Of a DNA stretch of 64,000 bases, positions 7,028-15,332 are shown in pieces. Source of the stretch: a bacterium (GTDB lineage Bacteria; Electryoneota; RPQS01); NCBI GenBank assembly GCA_036504735.1, contig DASXUQ010000019.1, positions 310,001 to 374,000 of the forward strand. The letters run 5' to 3'. The notes below the pieces were generated by a model, which was not told where the DNA came from, made no database searches, and saw only the letters and a program-made list of their open reading frames with translations. The position numbers and the translations under genes are program-made. Every line of letters starts with the position of its first letter. Within the stretch, counting starts at the first letter, position 1.

Positions 7028-8235
7028 AAACTCTACTTTGGATTGCTTTGGTGGGTGTAAGCCTCTTCTTAGGAGAGGCCAGGGCTTGTCAGGACCCATG
7101 GCGATTCCTTGGGCAGCCGTCACCCTTGATGTACTGTGCCATTATCAACCCGGCGGACCGCTCGCAGGTGCTGGCTGGTGCGTATGCTCATGTGGGGGAT
7201 CCACAAGGTGGCGGGGTCTATACGTGCGGGGAAACCGACAGCGTCTGGCATTACGTGGGCTTACGCGGCCTCCGCATTTTCCGGCTGGTGTGCTACCCCT
7301 ACTGCCGGTCCAACCTCTTTGCCGCCACCGATCACGGGATCTACATGCAAATTGAGGACTCCACTTGGACGTCGCTGGGGGGCGGTGACCGCGATTTTAT
7401 GATCTGCCCGTCCGATACGTCTCTCTGGGTAGCCCTAAGCGCTCCGGAGGGTTACGGCAGCATCTATATTTCGCGCGACAGCGGACAGCATTGGTCGTGG
7501 TTCGGCGGGCCGACAGACTATCATCCGTTCTTCTGGGCACACAACGCGCCGCAAGTTTTCTACTATACGGCGGAGCACACATTGTGGCGAGCCAGCATTC
7601 CTGACACCATTTTTCGTCCCGTGCTTTACATGATTGACCCAATTCAGGGTACCGCGTACCATCCCACGCAACCGTGGGTGTATGCCCTTAGCTATAATCA
7701 CATCGGCCGCTATGATGAAGTCACGGGAGATACCCTGGTATTCCCGCTCCCAGACAATACGGCACTCGGTCATAGCATCGCATACACTGAGCGGGGATTA
7801 CAGGTGTGCGTTGATGGAGGCAATTTGCGCTTTTCCGACGACCTGACCGAGTGGCAGACGGATACAGCGAATACCGTTCCCGGCCAACTTCTATACGCCT
7901 CGCCTGACCATTGCCTGGCCATCAATGGGGCGGGAATCTATGTGTCCGGCGTCCCCGATGCCGCCGCGCCTGTCCGGCCACTCCCGGTTACGCCCGTTCT
8001 ATCCGTCTATCCCAACCCCAGCAACGGCGGCTTCGTGGTCACCTATGACCGGCCTGCTCTGCTCCAGATGTATGATGTGTTGGGGCAGGAGGTTTATTCC
8101 CAGCGCATCCAGCGTCCGGGATCGGTGTGGCTGGATCCGCCGGGGCTGTCTTCCGGCATTTACTTTCTGAAAGTGACGAACCTGACCGGCAGCCGGGAAA
8201 ACATTCCGCCTGCAAAAATAATTCTGCTTAAATGA
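7024..8235 (+). CDS. Secreted protein with C-terminal sorting domain (paralogue 1)
   Basis: 403 residues. A signal peptide (residues 1-21, ending AxA before Cys) is followed by about 290 residues with WxxxG and YPYCRSN motifs that look like an irregular beta-propeller of the YCF48/BNR kind (SRDSGQHWSWFGG is an Asp-box-like element). The last 80 residues are a type A sorting domain with VYPNPSNGG, YDVLGQEV, GIYFLKV and a terminal Lys. Its substrate or target is unknown. The next gene is a clear paralogue, so a local duplication occurred. GGAG lies 10 nt before the ATG. Expression is probably from the promoter at 6868 through the hairpin leader. Confidence 0.85.
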   Translation: MKTLLWIALVGVSLFLGEARACQDPWRFLGQPSPLMYCAIINPADRSQVLAGAYAHVGDPQGGGVYTCGETDSVWHYVGLRGLRIFRLVCYPYCRSNLFAATDHGIYMQIEDSTWTSLGGGDRDFMICPSDTSLWVALSAPEGYGSIYISRDSGQHWSWFGGPTDYHPFFWAHNAPQVFYYTAEHTLWRASIPDTIFRPVLYMIDPIQGTAYHPTQPWVYALSYNHIGRYDEVTGDTLVFPLPDNTALGHSIAYTERGLQVCVDGGNLRFSDDLTEWQTDTANTVPGQLLYASPDHCLAINGAGIYVSGVPDAAAPVRPLPVTPVLSVYPNPSNGGFVVTYDRPALLQMYDVLGQEVYSQRIQRPGSVWLDPPGLSSGIYFLKVTNLTGSRENIPPAKIILLK

Positions 8236-8385
8236 AACTGGAGGTCCGAGTGAAGCCTAATCATGATTTCACATCTTCGGCAAAGCATTGATCCTATCGT
8301 TAGGCAGTCGTATCTTGTTTATCAACCTGCAGAGGCGGCGGGAACGGATCGGAACATCGGGTGGCGTTTCAGGAGACAGAACACT

Positions 8386-9627
8386 ATGAACACTCTACTT
8401 TGGCTGGCATTGACAACCTTCACCCTCTTCCTCACAGAAGCCAAGGCCTGCGATGGCCCGTGGCGGTATCTGGGGTCGCCGCCGTGGGAGGTGATGTGCG
8501 CCATACCCGATCCGGGGCAGCCGTCGCGTGTGCTGGCGGGTACGTATATGGACTGGGAGATCCCGAGGAGTGGTGGCGTGTGGTCCTGTGCCGACAGCGA
8601 CACGGTTTGGGAATATGCGGGGCTGGCCGGACACCGCGTCTTCAGCCTCTCCTATTACCCCTATTGCCGCCCCAACGCCTTTGCCGCCACCGGGGACGGT
8701 TACTTCATGCGAACGGCGGACACCACGTGGATCCGCGTGGGAGGAATTGCATCTACATGGGTCTACGAAAGCGAGTTCCTGATTTCCCCGGAAGACACCT
8801 CTCTGTGGCTGGCCACCAGTTCTGACCCTGACTTCGGCGGCTTTCTCAAGGTCTCCCGCAACAGCGGTCAAAGTTGGAGTAATATTGGCGGCGGAGACCC
8901 GGTCAATAGTCTGTTGTGGTCCGGCACTCTCGATCACACCTTCTACTTGGCCTGGATTTGGGATTTTTACCAAGCGGTCGTGACGCCGGATTCCGTCATC
9001 CTGACCCGTTTGCCGTTTCCCCAGGAGGTCGAGAGCCTGACACGGCATCCGCAGCAGCCGTGGGTTTATATCGGTGGCGCGTACCACATGGGCAGGTATG
9101 ACGAGACCACAGGGGATACCATGACGGTGGGGCTCCCGCAGGGGGTCACGCATGTCTACAAGGTGGCGTATGGCAGTGATGGCCTTTTAGTGCGGGCTTA
9201 TCAAGGGCTCTACCGCGTGTCCGATGATCTCAGTCAATGGGAGCTTCTCGACAACACGGTGAACACAGGTCCGACGCGGTTTTTCTACACGTCGCCGAAT
9301 GGCTGCGTCATAAGCGACTCGAATCGCATCTACATTTCCGCCGCACCAGATGCGGCTGCGCCGGCGCGCGCTGCCCCTTCGTTGCCCACGGTGAGTGTGT
9401 TTCCCAACCCCACCAATGGCGGACTCGTGGTGTCCTGCGGCTCTCCGGCTCGCTTCGTCGTGTTCGATTTGCTCGGGCGGGCAGTCAAGGAGGCCACACT
9501 GGAACGCCCCGGTTCGGTGTGGCTGGACCTGTCGCGAGTCCCGTCGGGAATTTACTTTCTGCACACGACAGAACTTTTGCGCAATCGGACAAACGGTCCG
9601 GCTGTAAGGATAACTCTAGTCAAGTGA
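8386..9627 (+). CDS. Secreted protein with C-terminal sorting domain (paralogue 2)
   Basis: 413 residues from the ATG at 8386, chosen over an in-frame upstream ATG at 8263 for two reasons: AGGAG precedes it, and its signal peptide (MNTLLWLAL..., ending AKAC) aligns with that of the preceding gene. The two share the same plan throughout: PWRYLGSP after the signal, YYPYCRPNAFAAT, SRNSGQSW Asp-box, GRYDETTGDT, then an alanine-rich linker and a sorting domain (VFPNPTNGG, FDLLGRAV, GIYFLHT, terminal Lys). Function is unknown. They may be adhesive or structural surface proteins. It sits 13 nt before the subtilase gene. Confidence 0.85.
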   Translation: MNTLLWLALTTFTLFLTEAKACDGPWRYLGSPPWEVMCAIPDPGQPSRVLAGTYMDWEIPRSGGVWSCADSDTVWEYAGLAGHRVFSLSYYPYCRPNAFAATGDGYFMRTADTTWIRVGGIASTWVYESEFLISPEDTSLWLATSSDPDFGGFLKVSRNSGQSWSNIGGGDPVNSLLWSGTLDHTFYLAWIWDFYQAVVTPDSVILTRLPFPQEVESLTRHPQQPWVYIGGAYHMGRYDETTGDTMTVGLPQGVTHVYKVAYGSDGLLVRAYQGLYRVSDDLSQWELLDNTVNTGPTRFFYTSPNGCVISDSNRIYISAAPDAAAPARAAPSLPTVSVFPNPTNGGLVVSCGSPARFVVFDLLGRAVKEATLERPGSVWLDLSRVPSGIYFLHTTELLRNRTNGPAVRITLVK

Positions 9628-9640
9628 TCAAGGAGGTCAC

Positions 9641-12600
9641 GTGAACGGACATGGTTTCTTAAGATGTCTCAGGCTATGCACGTGTGCGGCTGATTTGCTC
9701 TTTGTAACTGTGGTCGCCGGACTCGGCCAACCGATTGGCACCGAGATGTGGAAGGGCGAAAATGCAGAAATGGTTAAGGGACACGCGGTTCTGACTGTCA
9801 AGAGCGACAGCGGCTTCGCAGGCTTGAGCAACTTGTGCGCCAAGTACTCGGTTACAGTGTCCGGCCAGCATCCGGGCCTGCGCATGTATTACCTGAGCTT
9901 TCCGGAGTCGCTCGCGGTAGTGCCAATTTGTGCGGACTTCGAAGCCAATCCAAACACCAATCACTGCGATCCTGACCTCATCTTCTACCCGCAAACAGCG
10001 GACTCATGCTGGCCGTGGCAGTGGAGCTTCAAGAACACGGGGCAATACGGCGTCCCCGGTGGCCCAGGTACGCCAGGCGCGGACATGATGATGGAAGAGG
10101 CCTTCACGATTACCAAGGGATCACGGGCAACGAGGATCGCGATACTTGACAGCGGTGTCCCTTACAACGACGCGACACACCGACTGACCCACCCGGACCT
10201 CGCCGACTCTACTCGCATTTTGCTTGGGCGAATCAGTATTGATAGCCTTGGAGGAGATCGATCATACGATGACCGCTACGGCCACGGAACCCATGTTGCC
10301 GGGATTGCGCTGGCTGAGGAAAACAACTACGGCGTCGTGGGGGTCTGTCCACAGTGTACTGGCGTCATAGAGAAGATTACCTATTGGGGCAACGGGCTCG
10401 CGTCTTTCCAGAACTACATTGACGGTATGTGGCATGCCGATACTGCCTTTCATAGTCCGATTATCAGTATGAGCTACGGGCGAGTATCCACTGACATACC
10501 AAATTGCACGCTGGTTATTGACAGCATAAGCAACCATGGTGCTATATTCGTCTTTCCTTCTGGAAACGATAACACGCTTCACATGACGGAATGCAAGTAT
10601 CCTGCAAGGCTCTCGAATACATTGCCTCACGTCATGGCCATTGCGGGGACGAACCTAAATGACCGGCGGTGGAGGTCATTAAAGGTGTCAGTGGACGGTG
10701 ATACCTCGCGGTGGACTTCAGTTTGCGGCTCGAGTGTCACAGTCGCCGCACCAGCGGGCGGCTTGGGCGATGCCTTTAGCCCTGATGATTGCATGGATAT
10801 CGTATCCGACAGGCCAATCCCGCCCGTGTTTGGAGATTCAGACACCCTAATGTGCGGGGTCTTCCCGGACGAGGCGGTGTGGTACAAAGACGGGACCTCG
10901 ATGGCAACACCTGCCGTTGCCGGTATTGCAGGCCTGTTGAAATCTTACGACTCCACCCTCACCGCAGTGGAGATAAAGGAGATAATCCAACAGTCTGCGG
11001 ACCGTGTTTACGGAGACACGCTGCAAGCCGTTCGGAATGATACCGTGGGCTATGGCCGCGTCAACGCCTTCAAGGCTCTGTTGCGCGCACCGGGGGTAAA
11101 GACTCTTCAGACGAGTTTGACGGTGCGCAAACACATCTATGACGTCAACAGCCCCTATTACATTGAAGGCGGCTTGGTCGTCCCGGCGGGCATTACCTTG
11201 ACGTTGCAACCTGGTGCCCGGCTGACATTTGGACCAAACGCCTCTATCGAGGTGCAGGGCAAATTGAGCGTCCTGGGCACCACCACGGATACGGTGCGCT
11301 TTGAAGCGGCAAATCCGGCGCAGCCCTGGCAGGGGATTCATGTGAACGGCGGGGAGGCCCATGTGGCTTACGCGGTGATCAAGGGAGCCACAGTTCCGTT
11401 CTTTTCCGAGAACGCGGCGGGGCTGGCGACGCCACTGGAACTGCGGGACAGCCGGATTATCGGCGGCATAACCGGTCTGCGCATCTGGGGCAGTTCCACC
11501 CGCAACCATGTGGTGGAGCGGGTGATCGTGCAGGACGTGCCGAACCTCGCCAGTCACGCCGGGCTGTATTTCCTGAACACGAATGTGACGGCCACCGATC
11601 TGACGGTCAGAAATTCGGGCTATCGCACCGGCTACATCGTCAACACGACCGGAACGTGCACGCGCGGTTTCTTCAACGGAACAGCGGCCAACTATGGGCT
11701 GGCGTTCAGCGGCCCGACCACGGGAATGCTCTTCCGCTGCAGCACCATTGACCATATCGGTCCGTCCGGTTATCCCAGCGCTTCCGTGTGGTGCATCAGT
11801 TCGGCGGCTCCGGTGTTCGGCGATCTTCCGCTTCCGACGGCGGTAAACAACTCGATCGTGGACAAGACGGCTTTCCTGATTCGCTTCACAGGCATTGGCG
11901 GGCGTCCGGTGATCGACGGGCGGTTGAACCGGCTGGAGCAGCTTGAGACCGCGAACGGCACAAAGTTCATCGCTTGGGATAGCTATGTCAGCGGCACACA
12001 GTATAGCGCCAAGGTCACCTATTGGGGTGGTATCGTTCCGCAGACGAGCAATTTCGAACCCAACGATCCCCGCTTCTGGAACTTCAATAGTTATCGCTTA
12101 ACCGATCCCGGTCTCTGCCCGCAGGGAAGCCCGCTTGATGAGGAGGTGGCGCTGGATTCGGCATTGTATTTGGAGCAGACGGAAGCGTGGACCGAAGCGC
12201 AAAGCGCGTATCTGTCGATTGCCGCAGATGAGTCCGCCGAGTTTTCCGCCCGTGCCCGAGCCGCAGCGCGTGCGTTGATGATGGACCGGAAGACGCAGAG
12301 CATGACCGAAACGCAGACGGCGAATTTGACCGATGCGATTCTCGCGGGGGCAACCTCGCTAAGAGACTCCGTGATGCTGGAACGGACCCGGCTCTGCTTC
12401 CTGACAGACCGGACCGAATACGCGCAAGCGATTCAGGGCCACGCGGCGCTGCTGAACCGGGGGCTCGACCCCGAGGACTCGCTGTTAACGGTGATGGACA
12501 TTGCCCACGTGCAGTTGCTGGCCGGAGAAGGCACCGGCAGCGGATTGGATGCCGTTCAAGGCTCGCTCCCACCCCGCCTGACCGTGACGTCCCGCGAGCA

Positions 12601-12940
12601 GGGTTTGAGCATGGTCAATCGCGCGATGGAATCGTTGCTGGGCCTGCACAGTAGCCCGCACGTCTCCGACATCCCAACCGATTATACTCTCTACCAGAAC
12701 TACCCGAATCCCTTCAACCCCGTGACGGAAATCCGGTTTGATCTTCCCGAGGCGGCGCGGGTTGAGTTGAAGGTGTTCAATACGCTCGGTCAGCTGGTGA
12801 CCACGCTGGTCAGCGAGACGCGTCCGGCAGGATCGTACACCGCGATGTGGGACGGCAAGGACGTGGCGGCGGGCATGTACATCTATCAACTGAAGGCCGG
12901 AAACTTTACCGACGCCAAGAAGATGGTGCTCATCAAGTAA
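9641..12940 (+). CDS. Secreted S8 subtilisin-like protease with beta-helix region and sorting domain
   Basis: 1,099 residues from a GTG start preceded by AGGAGG. A hydrophobic N-terminus (about 10-30) acts as signal and a short propeptide-like region follows. The S8 domain spans about 150-470 with the full triad: Asp170 (AILDSGV), His215 (YGHGTHVAG), oxyanion Asn309 (PSGND) and Ser420 (DGTSMATPAVAG). Residues about 490-800 resemble a right-handed beta-helix, starting at a VPAGITLTLQPGARLTF-type strand. An Ala/Glu-rich helical stretch (about 840-1000) precedes the C-terminal sorting domain (YPNPFNPVTEI, NTLGQLV, GMYIYQL, terminal Lys). It is likely an extracellular protease, perhaps maturing or degrading surface proteins. 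It ends the three-gene cluster. Confidence 0.93.
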   Translation: MNGHGFLRCLRLCTCAADLLFVTVVAGLGQPIGTEMWKGENAEMVKGHAVLTVKSDSGFAGLSNLCAKYSVTVSGQHPGLRMYYLSFPESLAVVPICADFEANPNTNHCDPDLIFYPQTADSCWPWQWSFKNTGQYGVPGGPGTPGADMMMEEAFTITKGSRATRIAILDSGVPYNDATHRLTHPDLADSTRILLGRISIDSLGGDRSYDDRYGHGTHVAGIALAEENNYGVVGVCPQCTGVIEKITYWGNGLASFQNYIDGMWHADTAFHSPIISMSYGRVSTDIPNCTLVIDSISNHGAIFVFPSGNDNTLHMTECKYPARLSNTLPHVMAIAGTNLNDRRWRSLKVSVDGDTSRWTSVCGSSVTVAAPAGGLGDAFSPDDCMDIVSDRPIPPVFGDSDTLMCGVFPDEAVWYKDGTSMATPAVAGIAGLLKSYDSTLTAVEIKEIIQQSADRVYGDTLQAVRNDTVGYGRVNAFKALLRAPGVKTLQTSLTVRKHIYDVNSPYYIEGGLVVPAGITLTLQPGARLTFGPNASIEVQGKLSVLGTTTDTVRFEAANPAQPWQGIHVNGGEAHVAYAVIKGATVPFFSENAAGLATPLELRDSRIIGGITGLRIWGSSTRNHVVERVIVQDVPNLASHAGLYFLNTNVTATDLTVRNSGYRTGYIVNTTGTCTRGFFNGTAANYGLAFSGPTTGMLFRCSTIDHIGPSGYPSASVWCISSAAPVFGDLPLPTAVNNSIVDKTAFLIRFTGIGGRPVIDGRLNRLEQLETANGTKFIAWDSYVSGTQYSAKVTYWGGIVPQTSNFEPNDPRFWNFNSYRLTDPGLCPQGSPLDEEVALDSALYLEQTEAWTEAQSAYLSIAADESAEFSARARAAARALMMDRKTQSMTETQTANLTDAILAGATSLRDSVMLERTRLCFLTDRTEYAQAIQGHAALLNRGLDPEDSLLTVMDIAHVQLLAGEGTGSGLDAVQGSLPPRLTVTSREQGLSMVNRAMESLLGLHSSPHVSDIPTDYTLYQNYPNPFNPVTEIRFDLPEAARVELKVFNTLGQLVTTLVSETRPAGSYTAMWDGKDVAAGMYIYQLKAGNFTDAKKMVLIK

Positions 12941-12965
12941 AGCTGAAAGCAAAGAGTAGAAAGCA

Positions 12966-12997
12966 AAAACGGCGGGCCTTGCGGGGCTCGCCGTTTT
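12966..12997. terminator. Intrinsic terminator after the subtilase gene
   Basis: AAAACGGCGGGCC (12966-12978) pairs with GGCTCGCCGTTTT (12985-12997) around a 6-nt loop, with A- and T-runs on both sides. It can serve both the subtilase gene and the convergent gene ending at 13020. Confidence 0.75.
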
Positions 12998-13019
12998 CAT
13001 ACGTAGAATAGGGCAGCAG

Positions 13020-14456
13020 CTATCGCGCCGGAGACAGCGGGGGTGATGCGGCGTGGACGGCGCGGACTTGGTAGAAGGTCTTGGGGTGCGCGGCGGCGTA
13101 GCCGGGGTCGGTGAAGGTGGTGGCAGCGGTGGTGCCGGCAAGATCAGTAAACACGGTCTGCGAAGGATTGGCGGAACGGAAGACCTCATAGCTGTCCGCT
13201 CCGGCGACGGGCTGCCAGGCCAGCAGCAGATCATCTCCCTGCGAGATCACCGTCAATCCCTGCGGCGAATCCAGATCACGCATCGTAAAATCGGCATCGG
13301 ACTCATCACGGACCGACGTCTGATAGGACCAGATGCCCACGCGGCAATGAGTGCTCGCGGTGCCGGCGGCGGTCCAGGCAAAGGAACCTGTATCCGGCAC
13401 AAGCCCGCTGATCTGCACCCAGGGCCCCGCCGGATAGTTGTTGTTCAGTTCAATAACAACCTGCGTTCCGGCCAGATGCTCCGAGGTCCAGGTGATGGTC
13501 TGAGGCGATCCTAACAGCCAGTTCTCTCCCCCATTGGGCGTGGTGACCGTAATGGTGGGCGTGCTGACCGTGAAGTCGGCAGGAGAAATGCCGTTGACCT
13601 CGGGCACAAACCAACTGGAGACCCGGAAGCGGCAATGGGTACTGGCCGGACCGGTCGCAACCCAGCCGATCTGTTCCAGATTGGGAAAGAAGGTGTAGAT
13701 CCTCTCCCACGGGCCATTGGGGTAATCGCGGTTGATATCGAGATTGAGTTCATGCTGAATATTGGCCGACTGCCACGTGATGTACTGCTGTCCGCCAATC
13801 GGCCAGTCTTCTCCCCCAACCGGCGCGGTAATGGTAATGGTTCCCAGGACAATCCGGAAATCGGCGTCGGAAATATCACTGACAAAGGGCGGCGAGTCGC
13901 TGGACACGCGCATACGGCAGTGGTTGCCTCCGGGTCCGGTGACCGTCCACCCGTAATAGGGCGGATTCGGAAGATGGGTGAACAGCGTGTCCCACGTGCC
14001 GGACGGATAGTCGCGGTTCAGAGCAATGGTGACGGTCGAAGCCAGATTAGTGGAGTTCCAAATGATGTCATTGCTGCTCCCCACATCCCAGTGCTCGTTT
14101 CCGTTGGGGCTGGCAATGGTGATGGTGGGCAGCGCCGTTACCGTGATCGTGCCCTGCATGACCGTCGGATGCACCTGACAAAGGTAATGGAAGGTGGAGT
14201 CCCCGATGCTGCTGAAGACAAAACTGTAGTCCCACGGGGCCGTTGCCGCGGTGTTTCCGAACAGCGCGGGAGTGGCATTGTGGTGGACACTGTGAAACCC
14301 GCTGGAGCAGTGCCAGTGTACCGTATCCCCGTGGACAATGGTCAGCGTAGCCGGGGTAAAGACAAAATTGCTGACATCCACATTCCAGACGGTAGCCTGC
14401 GCGACGCTGCTCAGAACGATCAGCAGTCCGATAGTCAAACCAGTAAGTTTTCTCAC
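13020..14456 (-). CDS. Secreted cupredoxin-like protein with three Ig-like repeats and Fn3 domain
   Basis: 478 residues from a GTG start with GGGAG upstream. A signal peptide (1-21) leads into a plastocyanin/azurin-like domain (about 22-107). Its copper-ligand pattern is visible: His in FHSVHHN, then CQVHP and a downstream Met in VMQG. Three tandem repeats of about 90 residues follow, each starting ITIxxPNGGExWxxG and containing ITWxS and HCRxxxSS. These resemble the Ser-Thr-rich/Kre9-type Ig-like repeat. A Fn3-like module ends the protein, with no type IX signal. It may be a surface copper/redox or adhesion protein. A second cupredoxin gene lies 321 bp upstream in the same direction. Confidence 0.85.
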   Translation of the reverse strand: MRKLTGLTIGLLIVLSSVAQATVWNVDVSNFVFTPATLTIVHGDTVHWHCSSGFHSVHHNATPALFGNTAATAPWDYSFVFSSIGDSTFHYLCQVHPTVMQGTITVTALPTITIASPNGNEHWDVGSSNDIIWNSTNLASTVTIALNRDYPSGTWDTLFTHLPNPPYYGWTVTGPGGNHCRMRVSSDSPPFVSDISDADFRIVLGTITITAPVGGEDWPIGGQQYITWQSANIQHELNLDINRDYPNGPWERIYTFFPNLEQIGWVATGPASTHCRFRVSSWFVPEVNGISPADFTVSTPTITVTTPNGGENWLLGSPQTITWTSEHLAGTQVVIELNNNYPAGPWVQISGLVPDTGSFAWTAAGTASTHCRVGIWSYQTSVRDESDADFTMRDLDSPQGLTVISQGDDLLLAWQPVAGADSYEVFRSANPSQTVFTDLAGTTAATTFTDPGYAAAHPKTFYQVRAVHAASPPLSPAR

Positions 14457-14777
14457 GAATGGACTCCCTATACTCTTGTACCCTATCGAGATATATATTC
14501 TTGACTTCTTTGTCCTGAATACACGGCGATCTGTCTTGCGGAGGGTCAGCCTGCCCGTCCCTATTTAGAACAGTGTCGTAAAGAGAAAAGTTTCCATTGA
14601 TGATCTAATTTTCCAATCAATTCCCTCGGCGCGGCCCAAATACAAAAGGCACAGCCAGTGGGCCATGCCTTTTGATGCTCGCGCGGGAACGAATCCGGCG
14701 GGCAAACGTGAGAATCAACTTGAACGGGAAACGCGGCGGTGGTATTTTGTCCCCAGCACCCGGCGAGCCGACTTAGC
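14457..14777. other. Intergenic region between the two cupredoxin genes
   Basis: No gene seen. AAAAGGCA (14644-14651) and TGCCTTTT (14666-14673) form a hairpin with a T-run on the minus strand, a probable terminator for the lipoprotein cupredoxin gene. The 14490-14500 stretch is AT-rich and could hold a promoter for the 13020 gene, but no convincing -35 was found. Confidence 0.5.
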
Positions 14778-15203
14778 TTACTGCACGGTAATGCTTCCGG
14801 TCATGGCCACTCCGTGAATGCGGCAGTAGTAAGGGAATGTCCCCGCCTGACTGAAGGTGTGGGTGAATGTGGCTCCGCCGGCCATGTTGCCACTGTCGAA
14901 GGTGCCGTTGGGACTGCCCGGCGCACCGCTGGTCACCGTATGCGGAATCCCGTCCTTATTGGTCCAGGTAATCATCGTGCCCACGCTGACCGTTTTGCTC
15001 GACGGATTGAACTGCGTGTTCTGCATCCAGACCTCATTGGCGCCTGGACCGCCCGGATTCCCTATCGGATTGTTATTGTTCCCGCTATTGCTGCTACAGC
15101 CCGCAGCAAGGCCAAAAATCAGCACGAGGACGGCCAGCGCAACCACCACCACGGCGGTAATGCGGAAGACCTTGCTCTCCATGACTCCCTTGAACGTTGC
15201 CAT
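14778..15203 (-). CDS. Plastocyanin-like cupredoxin lipoprotein
   Basis: 141 residues from the ATG at 15203, chosen because GAGGA precedes it; a longer in-frame start at 15236 adds 11 residues with no site. A hydrophobic segment ends in a lipobox-like LAAGC, followed by an Asn/Gly/Pro-rich linker. The remaining 90 residues are a type I copper domain: PHTVTSG supplies the first His, and YYCRIHGVAM supplies the Cys, His and Met ligands. Such proteins are periplasmic electron carriers. Here it may be anchored to the outer face of the inner membrane or to the outer membrane. No oxidase or reductase partner is adjacent, so its partner is unknown. Confidence 0.88.
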   Translation of the reverse strand: MATFKGVMESKVFRITAVVVVALAVLVLIFGLAAGCSSNSGNNNNPIGNPGGPGANEVWMQNTQFNPSSKTVSVGTMITWTNKDGIPHTVTSGAPGSPNGTFDSGNMAGGATFTHTFSQAGTFPYYCRIHGVAMTGSITVQ

Positions 15204-15332
15204 ACTTGTCCTCACAACATCTAAACGCCATAACACAAAGAAACCAAAACAGTTACTGATTGGTTGATTGATGCTATGCTCTCACTCGGGAGGCAAGCGC
15301 GGAGTTCCGAAGACGGAAAGAGCCGTTAAGAA

